Positions 1-10,908 of a stretch of DNA of 64,000 nt are shown here, piece by piece. The stretch spans positions 1,981,474 to 2,045,473 of the forward strand of contig JAGPYM010000007.1 of NCBI GenBank assembly GCA_020736575.1. The letters run 5' to 3'. Numbering within the stretch: the first letter of the stretch is position 1; every line of letters begins with the position of its first letter. Both the position numbers and the translations under genes were made by a program. Under the pieces are notes generated by a model. The model searched no databases. It saw only the letters and a program-made list of their open reading frames with translations, and had not been told where the DNA came from. This DNA comes from Thelonectria olida (lineage: Eukaryota > Ascomycota > Sordariomycetes > Hypocreales > Nectriaceae).

Positions 1-95
1 ATCGAGACATATATAGACTTCTATTGGAATTCATATAATAGGCTGCTGCCTGAAGCTTAGGTTGAGTACTTAGGTAGTGTCCAGTTGATTTCAGG

Positions 96-1176
96 TTACC
101 ATGCATATTTAGGACTGTTAACTACTTTTCCTACCTCTTCCGCTACTAATCTATGAATGGCAATGCCAGGGTGGTAATGATTCCACCATAACTTGAATAG
201 ATTCGTCAGCTTATTCGCCCACAAGGAGGATATGTTGCGATGGATACATACACACGATAGACCATCTTCATCCCAACAAGTAGCATTGGTTGCTCCATAC
301 TTGGCTGGATCTTCAATTGTTTGAGAGAATGATTCGTATGTATCGACCATCGCAGCTATCATATCAGGATTGGTAGCTTGGAATGACCGGAATGCAGCAG
401 CGAAAAGTTTACGATACAGTTTGAGGTGGGAGTAGAAAATAGCATTGATCTCAGGGTCTTTGGCCAGCCTCATAGGTGTGAACTCCACGGCTATATGAGT
501 ATTAGTCGGGTGATATCTCCATACTTTCAGTAGAGGCAGGAAGCTTACGAGGAGCGGTCAATAAAACAAACTTCCGTATACCAACATAGTATAGAAGCTG
601 AAGCAGCTCAAAACACCGAGCAATAGACTTGGGGTAAATTGCAGTCGAGTTTGTGCGTTCACAGTTGATGCTCACATCGTTGAGACCGATCCAGACGCCC
701 ACGAGGGCATTGGACCTCGTCCACGGGGCGATTTCTGGCCGAGTGGCTATACTTTTCAAGAATTGGCCGACTTGGTCGGCCAGGCAGTTCACCCTACCAG
801 AATGGGGTGGCACAATGCGAGCATCGACAGTTGCACCACCCTGGGCAAAATTATACGACAAGGTAAGTGAAGTGTTGAGCTCTGCAGCGAGGCTGCTGAC
901 CCAGTTCATACCGCCTGACGTTGAGACTCCGGGAAACGCCGGATTACCCATTGGATTGGCCGGTGTTGGTCTCCCGCGCGTGACATTAAAGCGAGTTCTC
1001 GTAAAGGAGTCACCACTTGGATGGAGCGTTAGATATAGTACAACGGTTGATGGTTCAAGTCTTGGTCTCGGAACTCACAATGTGATTAAGTATTTGGGGT
1101 CCGAAGCAGCCAGGGCAGAGGCGCCTGTCTGCCACAATGCCCATGTGATGGCTACGGCGAGGAATCTCAGCTCCAT
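96..1176 (-). CDS. Secreted SGNH/GDSL-family esterase (CE16-like), 3 exons
   Basis: Three exons (1176-1079, 1015-549, 490-96; introns 1016-1078 and 491-548 with GTGAGT and GTAAGC donors) give 319 residues. Residues 1-23 look like a signal peptide. Splicing the first intron creates the block I motif FGDSFTRTRFN with the nucleophile Ser at about residue 36. NFAQGGATVDA and VGVWIGLNDV follow as the glycine and GxND oxyanion-hole blocks, and the last block is WWNHYHPGIAIH near residue 290. The family contains secreted acetyl- or carbohydrate esterases acting on plant polymers. The usual block V Asp appears as Asn (N292) three residues before His295, so the charge relay may differ. The second splice was chosen because it joins LLTAP to PVEFTPMRL, as expected for the family. 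Identity as an SGNH hydrolase is secure; the substrate is inferred. Confidence 0.85.
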
Positions 1177-2548
1177 GTCGCAAGTTGTGGCCTGAAGCGG
1201 AATACAGCAACAGATGAATACGGGGGCACCCGAGCAGCAGAGAACTCACAGTCGAAGACTGCGGGCAGAACAGAGGTTTTCCTTGTGGAGCGCCGAGCAT
1301 CCCTTGACGAGACTTTTTCAGGAGTAAATGCTTTTTCCACGCCACGTATCCGCCCACATACCATAGTTCCAACAGGGAGATGAACTGTCTCGGGAAACAC
1401 ATCCAGACTTTTTAGCCGCTATCTTAACGGAGTAGACGCAAAGCAAATGGGAGGCGCCGTTTCATCATCCATTGATCCGCTTGAGGGAGCATCGCTAGTT
1501 AATTTGAAAGCGCCACAGGGGGAACTATTAAGTGATAAAGCAATCAGAATTTGAAAATCCTGCCCAGTCAAGCTAGCGTGGCGTTGAGAGGCTGAATAAA
1601 ACCTCAGCTGAGATTAGTCTCATGGAGCATTCAGGGGTTGGCTGTGCGGATGTAATCTGTACTTCGTACCATTCAGGGGCTCGACCCGCACCAATTTGTC
1701 CACTCGTCGCCGCCGTGCCAGAGCGGGCTTCGAAGCTCAGCGCGCCGTTTATGTGTGAGAAGAGATGCACAATGGAGGAACAGGTAGAAAAGAATACGAC
1801 AATGGGTTATAACAAAGGCGACAGAAGATACAAACCAGGGCTCAGAATCTTCAGCCAGCTTGATTCTAAGAAAGCCATCTGTCCTCGTATACTGGCATCT
1901 CAACATATTGAACCGGCTCTCCTGTAAGCATCCCTAGCGACACGACTAATAAGGGAGCGTATCAGAAAGTCTAGTCTATTTCAGAGCTCAATTTCCCAAA
2001 GGCTGTGTGAAGATAACAACCCATGTGTCCCCAGTATGCACCCTGACTAACCCAGTCGGGTCTCTATCCGCGTTTGGACATTCACCTGCAGCTCAGTTTT
2101 GGACTCGGTACGTCCATGTGCCTCGGTTCAAAATCTGGATGTGCACAATGCGACTGATGTTAAAGAGAACGAAAACAGACTGCGAGCAGGTTTTTAATCA
2201 GATAGTGAAGTATATGGTCAATCAGAGCAAGAAGTAATTGTCCACAGGACCAACATGCCGCTACCGGTGTCGATGTAGGGTAATCGCTCTCTCAGGACTA
2301 CTCATCTCACATACCTACAATGATGACCCCGAGAACGTGTTCAAGCCATTCTTTCGGATCTCGGTCTGACAATGAATCTCCTCACTACCTCATTCTTCCA
2401 TAACGCCATGTTAAGTCCCATATCCTGCCTGCCAGATAACTCCTCGGACGTATCTTGGACCTTGCGTAATGTCAAAATTTCGTATGTGTTACTTCCAGCT
2501 TCCTTTCGGCAGAAGAGACTATAACAGGTCCCTTGAAATACACCTTTC
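1177..2548. other. Intergenic, no gene recognised
   Basis: About 1.4 kb between the esterase start and the 3' end of the transporter. Short reading frames on both strands show no recognisable domain, signal peptide or splice-supported extension. It presumably contains the esterase promoter and the transporter terminator. Confidence 0.5.
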
Positions 2549-4329
2549 CTAGACCTTTTCGACATTTACCAGTTGTCCACTGTTGTCGATAGCAATGGCC
2601 TTCTTTTCCGTAGATGCCTTGACTGGATTCTTGGCAGTAAAGATTTCATCGAGCTCCTCCAACTAGATTTCATTTAGTCACGGTCAACAATAATGCATTG
2701 GGAAGACTTACAGTACGTCCCTTGGTTTCAGGAATGAATACATAAACGATACAGACTTGGACAGCATCCCACAGCGTGAAAATGATGTAAGTCTTCCAAC
2801 CAATTTTGTCCATCGAAACTGGCCAAGCGAATTGATTAAGGAGTCCGGCGGCATTAACTGCCAAGTTTGAGAAAGCCATGCCCTTTGCCCTCATCTCAAA
2901 CGATAGCACCTCAACGGGATAGAGGGCCTGCAATGGAGTGATACCGAGGGAGAAAACGGATCCAAAGATGAAAATCATTGCCAAGGAGGCCTTTGAAGCG
3001 GTTTGGTTGGAGTAAATCGGGTCTCCGTTTTTGTCGTCTCCGATGTAAGATTTGGCGAATTGAGATGATGCAATTGTCATGCCCAGCCAGACAACAGTGC
3101 AGGCAGAAAAGGAGAAAAGTAGTAACGGCCGACGACCGATCTTATCGACGAGGCAAGCGCCAACGATAGCAAAGAGAAACTGCTGACAATTATTCAACAA
3201 TGTTATATTCGCTTGTGCAATAGCTCCCGTATAGCCAGCTGTATCAAGGACTGAGCCGAGGAAGTACGAGAGAACTGCATTTCCGGCCCACTGCCCGAAG
3301 ATCGATATAGCCAAGTTACAGCTCAAGCGGTAGACAGCAGGACGGTCTCGGAATAGGGCACGGTAGTCCCACCAGCGCTTGTCGGCGCCGTTTTGGTCAA
3401 GGAGCTCTTCATATTCAGAAAGCTGAAGGGTGACCCAAGGGGAGTCTGGATTGCCGTTGCCATGATATTTCGCAAGGATAGCCTTTGCAGTTTCCTTTTT
3501 ATTGCGAACATAGAGCCATCTCGGTGATTCTGGGAGGAAGAGGCTGAAAATAATAATAAGGCCGGGGAAGAGAGCCTGCAGCCAGGTAATGAGCCGCCAG
3601 GAATAGTCTCCTCCTGTGTTGAGACCGCCTCGAGCGGCACCCGCGGCGATGATGGCGCCGGAGAACCATAATGTGTTATACATGGCTGTCATCAAGGTTA
3701 GCAATTGAATGACATCCCACAGAGCACACTTACCACCAACCCGACCACGGTACGCTGGATGATTGATCTCAACAACGTACATTGGGCCAGCTGAGGCCGC
3801 AATGGATACTCCGAAGCCAAGCACAAAACGGCCTCCCATAAATTGCCCCTTGCCCTCAGAAAGACCTTGGATAATTGTCCCAATAACGATGAGAGCGGCA
3901 CCGGTGAACATGCCCAATCGACGGCCGTACCCGTCAATAACCGGTCCGACAAAAGGAAGAGCGACGACACCGCCAATCTGATACATTGAAGACACAATGC
4001 CGGCCCAAATACCGTCATTTTCGACATGATATTTATCCTTAAACCAGCGATTTTGGAGCAAATTGTTAATCAGCGAGCCATCGTACCCGTTCATAGTGCT
4101 GCAAAAGAAGCCAATGGTAGAAAATAAGTAAATGAAGACTTGGGCTTTGGTCCAGGCGCGGGGAGGATCCCTGATCATGGCTTCCTCGAAGGCAGTATTT
4201 CCACCAACGACCTTGGTCCTGATGTCCCTCTACATGTTGACAGTCAGCGCCTTGTAGAGTAGGAGGTCGTGTCCGTCATACCTTTTCTCCGTCATCATGA
4301 CTATGAGCTGTCGTCAACTTGTCGGCCAT
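2549..4329 (-). CDS. MFS sugar transporter, 4 exons
   Basis: Exons 4329-4282, 4229-3734, 3685-2712 and 2662-2549 encode 543 residues. The first intron (4230-4281) restores an N-terminus that starts MADKLTTAHSHDDGEK. The second (3686-3733) is 48 nt and in frame, so an unspliced reading would add 16 false residues before MYNTLWFSGA. The third (2663-2711) replaces a false end with LEELDEIFTAKNPVKAS. Sugar-porter signatures are clear: GYDGSL in the first helix, PESPRWL after helix 6, a GRRPLL loop and PETKGRT after helix 12. About 12 hydrophobic segments and the length fit fungal hexose or lactose permeases of the plasma membrane. The sugar cannot be read from the sequence. Confidence 0.92.
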
Positions 4330-6207
4330 ATCAGACAACGCTCAATTTCGGTATCAATGTAAACAACAAAATGCGTCCTGTATGAAGAAATGCTCAAGTT
4401 TGAGACAATCTGGGTAGAGAGGGGAATAGAAAACTGGAGAAACGAAGGCTTCTTAAATTCTGGTGTCACCTAAACAAAGCTGGACTGCATACTTCAAGGC
4501 CAGTGAAACGTACCATGTTCTGGACTGGGTGAAAACGAGAGAGCGGGAGGCTCGATTCCGACGGATGATGGTGACCGCTTCTCATTGGGAAGCATCAGAA
4601 CAAGAGAGGCGATCATGCGACGCAGCTCCGACTGTCATTTTTTGGCAAGGGGTCTCAATTCGGATTTGTATCCCGGCCGACCGCGATGTGGAGACACTAA
4701 TGATGGATCGCGACGTCGAACTGAAGATCATGTTCAACAGTCGACAGGCGTGTTTGGGGCAAGTGACAAGGAAATAGGTGTGGCCATTGCTTTACTTAAC
4801 ACATATCGCGGCCATTTTCCGTCATGTGTGCCAAGTTACGAGAATACTCCCATGTTGACAAATGTCACAGATACGCTATACCAAACGTAGCCACGGAGGG
4901 TGACATTCCGCGGTTGGTTTTGGACACGATCTCTGGAGACGCCAATGTATTTTCTCGGGCCGAGCTCGACGTTCTCGTTGGTCGTGGAGAGATTCAGAAG
5001 GCAAATAATAAACTACCTAGGTAGATAACGTGTTTGCCCGTGCATCCAGGTTGCCCAGAGAATTTACCTTTACCAGGGATGAAAAGGAGATCAGGCCATG
5101 CTCGGAGTCTTCTTGGCTTTTGATGAAATATTATCCTACTGACAGCAGTGCTCCGTTCTGGGTCCTGCAACGGCCCACCCGGTTTGTCAGCGAAAGGACG
5201 AACTCCAATTACAATCAGGGAGGGAGGGGAGGTATGGAATAGCAAATCTTGCAGGTTGCCGCAGACATAACGTGTAGTTAGAATGATCCAAACCGGATTC
5301 GACTCGAAATTTCCCCTAGACTGCTGTGGATGTACGGTCAGGCATGCCGGTGTTCTACTACTCACCAGGAATCGTAATATTATACTAGACTCCTCGAGGC
5401 TATGTTGATACAGTACCAAACTGGCATCTCTGGCGCAGTCTGGACATGATTGCTACCAATCGGTCTTATACCTTATGAATTTCCTCTCGCCTCGAGCACT
5501 GCTAATGATTGCCGGTGGCGATGCGGACACGTTCACTTTAGTCGAGAAGCGATTGCACTACTAGCTAACAAACCCGAAGAGGATTCACGATCCCCGGTCT
5601 GACTCAAAATGATTTATACGACTCTATCTCATTCCACTAGCTTTTTCGCCGGAACACTCTCACGCGACGGCTGTTCGTCACTGTTCCCGAAGGCTATGCC
5701 AGGCGATTCCCTGGGATTAGTCAACTGTAATAGCTAGCGGTACAACGGCTTCCAGGTCTAATTGGAAATGAGAGGTAGTTATTGAAGAATAATGGCTTAC
5801 AAATTTGGATAAAAGTAAGATGGAAGATTACTTAATGCTCGACAGTAAGCAAGTAAAGCATAGCAATAGAACGATGGGTTTAAGCAGATGCTTGTGAAAT
5901 GTCAAGAATGACCAAGTGAGATTTATCTATTGTAGCTCCGCCTCCTTTCTGGACCCTGTTATGAGCTACAAACGACTGCCCTCATTCTGTCGTCTTCTTT
6001 CCAATCCAATTCTTCTAGCTCCCCTAAACCTGCATTGCGTTCTTCCCCTTTTCTTTAAAAGAGTTCTCACACCATTGAACGCACCCCTCAAATCCGAAGA
6101 TCTGCTTGGGCCTTTCCCAAGCCATGTAACATGCTAATTGTGGGAGTTGACGCAAATAGCAATGTGGCTGAAAAGGATGTAGAAGGCTCAGAGAGCTAGA
6201 AGACCCT
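4330..6207. other. Long intergenic region, no gene recognised
   Basis: About 1.9 kb of ordinary base composition. Short frames at 4463-5024 (plus) and 4994-5419 (minus) overlap one another and resemble no family I know. I see no convincing exon chain. It may hold the transporter promoter and decayed sequence. Confidence 0.45.
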
Positions 6208-6921
6208 CTAGTAGTGCTCGCCCTGGCCATTGCAGTAGGGAATAGGGTAGGACTCGTTGGCGCAAAGTCGAATAACTCCCTTGACCCACTGAAGGTTACC
6301 ATAGGACGCGCTGCTGTAAGTGTTGGAAGTGAACTCCTCCTTAACCGGGCTGTCGGTGCAACCGCTGTAGACGTAGCCAGTAACACGGCGGACGTATGGC
6401 TGGCTGACGACGACACCATACTGGCCCTCAGGAAGAAGAAAAATCTGGGACTGATCCTGGGTAGTGGTCCAGGTTGTGGTGTAGGTGATAGACAGAGCCT
6501 GGCTCATGAGAGTCAGGGTAGCACTGTTTAAGTTGACGGTGGTAGTCTCACCAATGGCAACAGCATTGGCAACGGAATAGCCGGACGCGACAGAGACCCT
6601 GACTTCCCCAGCTGAGCTGCTGGAAACGGGGGAGATAGCAATGTCCCAGTCAGTGAACTCTTCGTCGGTGAGGACCTGGAGTTCGGTGCTCTCATCGCAA
6701 CGGCGGTGGAGCGAAGTGCCCCCGGCAACGGGCAGGATGTCGCGCCTAGCCGGAGCGACAGAGGCCTTGTTCAGGGCGTCAAACTCAGTGGCCTTCATGA
6801 CCTCTGAAGTACCATCTGTCTTCATAACGATGACATCGTCGACTCCAAGGGGCGCAGGAGCGGGAGCTGCAACGGCAGCAGAAATGAGGCCAAGAATGGC
6901 GAGGAAGAATGGGAAGAGCAT
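6208..6921 (-). CDS. Small secreted protein, possibly Celp0028-effector-like
   Basis: A single-exon gene of 237 residues starting MLFPFFLAILGLISAAVAAP, a clear signal peptide. A propeptide-like part follows (VIVMKTDGTSEVMKATEFDAL, then SVAPARRDILP with a dibasic site). The mature part begins near LHRRCDEST and is Ser/Thr/Val-rich, with four cysteines: one near the start, one at GYVYSGC, and two near the C-terminus in IRLCANE and PYCNGQ. The MKTDGT...M...EY/EF arrangement reminds me of proteins annotated as Celp0028 effector-like in plant-associated fungi; that is a recollection and not proven here. The secreted assignment is strong and the function is unknown. It has no introns, unlike most of its neighbours. 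Confidence 0.7.
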   Translation of the reverse strand: MLFPFFLAILGLISAAVAAPAPAPLGVDDVIVMKTDGTSEVMKATEFDALNKASVAPARRDILPVAGGTSLHRRCDESTELQVLTDEEFTDWDIAISPVSSSSAGEVRVSVASGYSVANAVAIGETTTVNLNSATLTLMSQALSITYTTTWTTTQDQSQIFLLPEGQYGVVVSQPYVRRVTGYVYSGCTDSPVKEEFTSNTYSSASYGNLQWVKGVIRLCANESYPIPYCNGQGEHY

Positions 6922-7970
6922 ATTTTTCGGTGAGCGAACGGTTTTAAAGTATGTTTAAATGATGAAATGGGTGTTATAGAGACCTCTGAGAGAGTAGCGA
7001 AAGAATGGCTTGGGAGTGCGAAGCTGCTGTTTGTAGTGAACTTAACATCGGGGTGAAGGACGACTCTTATAAGATCGGAATGGAACCGTCTTTACAAAGC
7101 GACCATTCGGCATGCTCTCTATCTTCTGCGATGTACCGAATATTGTCGTATGGGTTTGAAGAGCGAAGGACGCTTTGGTCGGGCAACAGATGTGAAACGT
7201 CATGGGTCGGCGCCCCTCGATAGAACCCATCACTGCAACCTACCTGTTGGCCACTATGAGGAACCCCCATGACTTGGAGAAGATTGGCCTCATGGCCTGA
7301 TATTGTGGCGGCACTAACAAGGCAACTTTCCCCTCAATCGATGGAAAAACTGATACCGCGTGAATTGGAATGGGCGTGATTATCCCCTGAGGGTTTGTAG
7401 TTATGGGTTGTTTCTATCATTCAGGGCGAGAGCCCGCATGTTCTAGAAATCAAAGACCTTTGTCGGGCATTGCATAAAACAGAGGGTTACATCGTTTAAT
7501 TCTTCAACCCTGTTTCGTGGAGCCATTCACAAAAGAGGTTCTCAAGCACACCGAATTAGACTTCTTGACATGTTTCACCCGCTACATACCCCAGGTGGTC
7601 AGGTCTCGGTCGGTCCGGAGAATAGGGATACAAGAATGAAAATAGATGAAATGGAGGCCAGAAGGGAAGGTCGTTAAAGAATGTGAGCTGTTGGATGACG
7701 ACGGTGCAGATGTAGTTGAGAATACTAATTTCCCTTTCCAAACTTGTCGGTCCGACTGGGAGTTCATAGAAAGGGATCTGCATATAAGAACTTTCAAGAG
7801 AACATCTACATTTTCTTCTTTTCGTTCTTTACCCTCCAACCATTTGAACAACATTCCCTCATAGTCTTGTTTTCCTATCAGACTCATGGTTATTCGTTTT
7901 TCGCCACACTACCTTGAGTCAATCAATTAACTGCCCAGTTCACTTCGTCTTATACAAACCCAACGCTACA
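6922..7970. other. Divergent intergenic region between two secreted-protein genes
   Basis: About 1.05 kb between two divergently transcribed small secreted-protein genes. It can serve as a promoter region for both. No additional coding exon is recognisable. Confidence 0.5.
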
Positions 7971-8474
7971 ATGTACTTTCCTATTGCCAAGGTTTCTTCC
8001 GTCTTTGCTGCCATCAACGTGGTGTAAGTCACGAGCTAATCCCTTGCTCCTTTGATCCCCTTGGCGATTGACACCGGAATAAGAGCTGCCAACCTCCACG
8101 ACAATTGCCACTGCCGCAATGGCGATAGCGCCTACGATCGCATTACCACCCTTGCTTGCGAAGCCTATAATGCGGCTGGCTATGAGGTAACTTCTCATAA
8201 CTGCAAGCTTTAGACGTGTACTTACTTCTTTCACTTCAGTGGGGCGGCACTACCTACAACGCAGATACCGGAAGCGTACGTAAAGACCCGAGAAGAATGC
8301 ATATCTTCACTGGGCTAACATGTTTTGCAGTGTGTTAAGGCAACCTCCGAGGACAAGATTGCTGGCAAGGAGTGGGAGGCTGCTTGTCGACAGATCGCAA
8401 CCTCTGGCTTTGCTTGTGCCGACGGCGAGGGAACCTGCTATGCCAACTCTGACGACGTCAGAGGCGATTGCTAG
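7971..8474 (+). CDS. Cysteine-rich small secreted protein, 4 short exons
   Basis: Exons 7971-8023, 8084-8186, 8240-8275 and 8331-8474 join into 111 codons plus a stop with every phase matching. Introns have GTAAGT, GTAACT and GTACGT donors; the last two end TTCAG and TGCAG, while the first uses a weaker ATAAG acceptor. The product starts with a hydrophobic leader (MYFPIAKVSSVFAAINVV) and a mature part containing eight cysteines: CHC in NCHCRNGD, LACEAYN, SVCKAT, AACRQI, FACADG, GTCYAN and a final GDC. Eight Cys in about 90 mature residues with a terminal Cys suggests a disulfide-stabilised extracellular protein such as an effector or antimicrobial. The family is not recognised. No single exon exceeds 144 nt, so simple ORF searches miss it. 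The first splice site is the least certain point. Confidence 0.72.
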
Positions 8475-9044
8475 ATGCAATCAGCAAAAAGACCCAGCCA
8501 TGGAGAACAAGCTGTGTTTATATACTTAATCCTGCTTCGTGAAACGACGTTGGGACAAAGAAAAGTGATATAGGTGATATAGTCACAGGTGTTGATCCAT
8601 CGGGTCAGGTGACAGTTGGGGATTAGGTTGGGGATGATTGACGGTCGCCGCCATCTTGTCAAATTTTCCAGTTGGCCAGTGGAAGTACTAGATAGAGTCA
8701 GTATTGCTAGACTTTTTCCAAAATAGGCCAGCATTAGAACTCTCGTGGTGTCGTTGAACGAGATCCGCGCGTGATTAGGCTTCGTGCCACAGACGCATGT
8801 CTTCACACCAACTGCATCATATCTCCAAAAGAGACGCTGCCATTTCATTCAGTTCCGTTGGCAATAGATGCCCCCACTTCTTCCGATAGCCCATTCCGGT
8901 CTAGTTTTGTTGCTACCGGAATCAGAGGGCATATGCATGTTGATGGTGTCATCAGATTTGCCAACGGTATTCTGGTGGGCTGACGGATCACTATTAACTC
9001 GGTCCGGAGAGTCTTGAGAGCTGGAGGATGTTCGCCTTAATGCG
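8475..9044. other. Intergenic, nothing recognised
   Basis: About 570 bp downstream of the cysteine-rich gene. Short overlapping frames on both strands carry no motif I can identify. Confidence 0.4.
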
Positions 9045-9690
9045 ATGCTTCATGTACATATTGCTGAGGTATGCTCTAATTGCTTTGGTAGCTGTATTAG
9101 CGATACTGACATTTGGCGGCAGATTTTCGAGTCTAGCAGATTTACCGTTAAAGTTGGCGCTGCGATTCACTGGCCGCCCAATGTCAACGCTGTGTTGCGA
9201 CGCTTTGGCTTGAAGCCCGAAGAGTTTGGGGCAAATGAGACGGAATGGGTTAGATTCTATTCCTCTTGCCTCGTACGAAGTTCATGTTCAAAAGATTGCC
9301 CCTGACAAAATGACAGCGTCCAGGAAGGCGACCTCTTTGTTGGGGCCGATGGTGTTCATGTACGCCTCTCCCTTGACTGAAGATTGGATATTTACACTAG
9401 CTTCCCAATCTCAGCCGACCCTAAGATCCATTATTAACGGTGAAGATACCCCCACTTTCCAGTCCGGCGGCAGTGCTGAAGGTGAGTGAGGACTTAGTGT
9501 TTCGTAATCAAATTCACCACCGTCAATGTTAACTACGTCGCCGTATAGGGTGGAACAATGCCGCCTCGTTTGAACACGTACTTCGTGTTTTTTAAGAGTA
9601 CTATGTGCTCATTTAGGAGTTTCTGCGTATGGATCCACTGGAATTTTCGAACAAGAACCTCAACCACGATGGTTATGCGTTTGCTGAGAA
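9045..9690 (+). pseudogene. FAD-dependent (salicylate-hydroxylase-like) monooxygenase remnant
   Basis: Two segments typical of class A flavin monooxygenases can be read. One is VGAAIHWPPNVNAVLRRFGL (about 9150-9215), which matches the region after the FAD-binding helix. The other, in a different frame near 9310-9360, is GDLFVGADGVHV, the conserved DG motif that contacts FAD and NADPH. A further in-frame stretch after a possible intron (GWNNAASFEHVLRVF, near 9550-9600) may be the continuation. Frameshifts and stops separate the pieces, the N-terminal GxGxxG motif is absent and the C-terminal half is missing. It is therefore a dead relic. Family assignment rests on the two motifs only. Confidence 0.55.
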
Positions 9691-10140
9691 GCTCCTGTTG
9701 TCCTAAGATCGATCAGTCTGCTAGATACGAACAATACGCAAAGGTTGCAGCCAGCTCCTAGAGATTTAAATTGTATTAGGTAACTCTTTCCCTCCAAATA
9801 CTGTGAATCTCAGTGCCCCAGATTGCTTAATTCATTATAGAGGACAAAGGAAAAACCCCAACAACCGACAACGCCCCAGACATGGGCAGGAACGAAGAAT
9901 GGTAGAACCTATAGGAGGATTACTGTAACTATCAGTAATCCAAGGTGAGTTGTGTATGAAGGCTCATAATGCAACCCGATGGCTCACGACGTGATCCACC
10001 GTGAGCTTCAGAGGAGACATCTAGTACTATAAACGCATTCACTTCACTGCTAGGTAGAACTTAGGCTACCTCAGCTTTCAATACAACTTAATTACTTCTT
10101 GTAAGCTAAGCTACTCCAAATATTCCCACTATCAATTCTC
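9691..10140. other. Intergenic, nothing recognised
   Basis: About 450 bp of moderately AT-rich sequence with no supportable reading frame or RNA gene. Confidence 0.4.
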
Positions 10141-10579
10141 TCAAGCCTTTGTAAAAGCATCCCAAGAGCCCAGGGTGTATTGAGATTTACACATGTTGGT
10201 GAGCGCCCAATCCTCAGCTCCATATTGCACGAGGATTTCTACATCCTGCGCTAAGCCTAGTAGTCCCACAACCAACATGGCTGGCATAATGTGATCGTCA
10301 GTAGCATGCGTGTCGCGATATGCACTGGACATTTTATGAGCCGTCACTTTGGGCGAGCTAAGCGTCAACGTTGACTGCTGCACTCCGATCCTAGAATACA
10401 AGTATAACTCGACACAGAGCTTTTGGGACTGGGGAGGCTCACCAAAGGCAAGCTATGAGAATGCTGCTATGACGGCGCTAAAGAGCGGTGTCGACATGAC
10501 CTCCATTAAGAAGGATTTGATGGATGCATTAAACGAGCAATTGAAAGCGTGTTTCCTGAATGATGAGACTTTTTCGTAG
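10141..10579. other. Overlapping unexplained reading frames, possible gene relic
   Basis: On the minus strand (10401-10141) an open stretch contains SSAYRDTHATDDHIMPAMLV and ends GSWDAFTKA before a stop. The HATDDHIMP part resembles the HPxxEH(L/F)xP region of DODA/LigB-type extradiol dioxygenases, but the upstream part of that family is interrupted by a stop codon. On the plus strand (10349-10579) a 76-codon stretch ending ACFLNDETFS overlaps it and is not recognised. Neither has an ATG with supporting exons. At best this is the 3' fragment of a dioxygenase gene. Confidence 0.25.
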
Positions 10580-10908
10580 AGAACCCAAAGTACAATAAAG
10601 AGGGCTATCTACTTATTGATCTCAGCTAACTATGGGCAAAAGAGATTGCTACTGACGATGTATTTTATCTCTAAATTGCTTCTGGGGCAGGCAGCCTTCG
10701 TAAAGAACCGCCTCGTCAGTCTAACAGTAAGTAATTTAATATACAGCATTATAGTGAGGTGTTTTATTAAGGTAAACCAACAGGTCACTAACCAAGGATT
10801 AAGCTCATAGAATCTTTTTTTATTTTATTTTTTAGTTTTATCCTGGCTGCCCGTCCCTGACCCCGACCCTGGCCCACCTCTGCAACCTGCACACCTGCTT
10901 GTATCTTC
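10580..10908. other. Intergenic, nothing recognised
   Basis: About 330 bp including a T-rich run near 10815-10835 followed by C-rich sequence. It is probably 3' flanking sequence of the gene that ends at 10909. Confidence 0.4.

Noticed and set aside
653..1195. 180-codon plus-strand frame
   Set aside because: Antisense to the SGNH esterase exons, whose motifs and splice phases are convincing.
4463..5419. Several overlapping frames upstream of the sugar transporter
   Set aside because: They overlap on both strands, have no splice support and no recognised domain.
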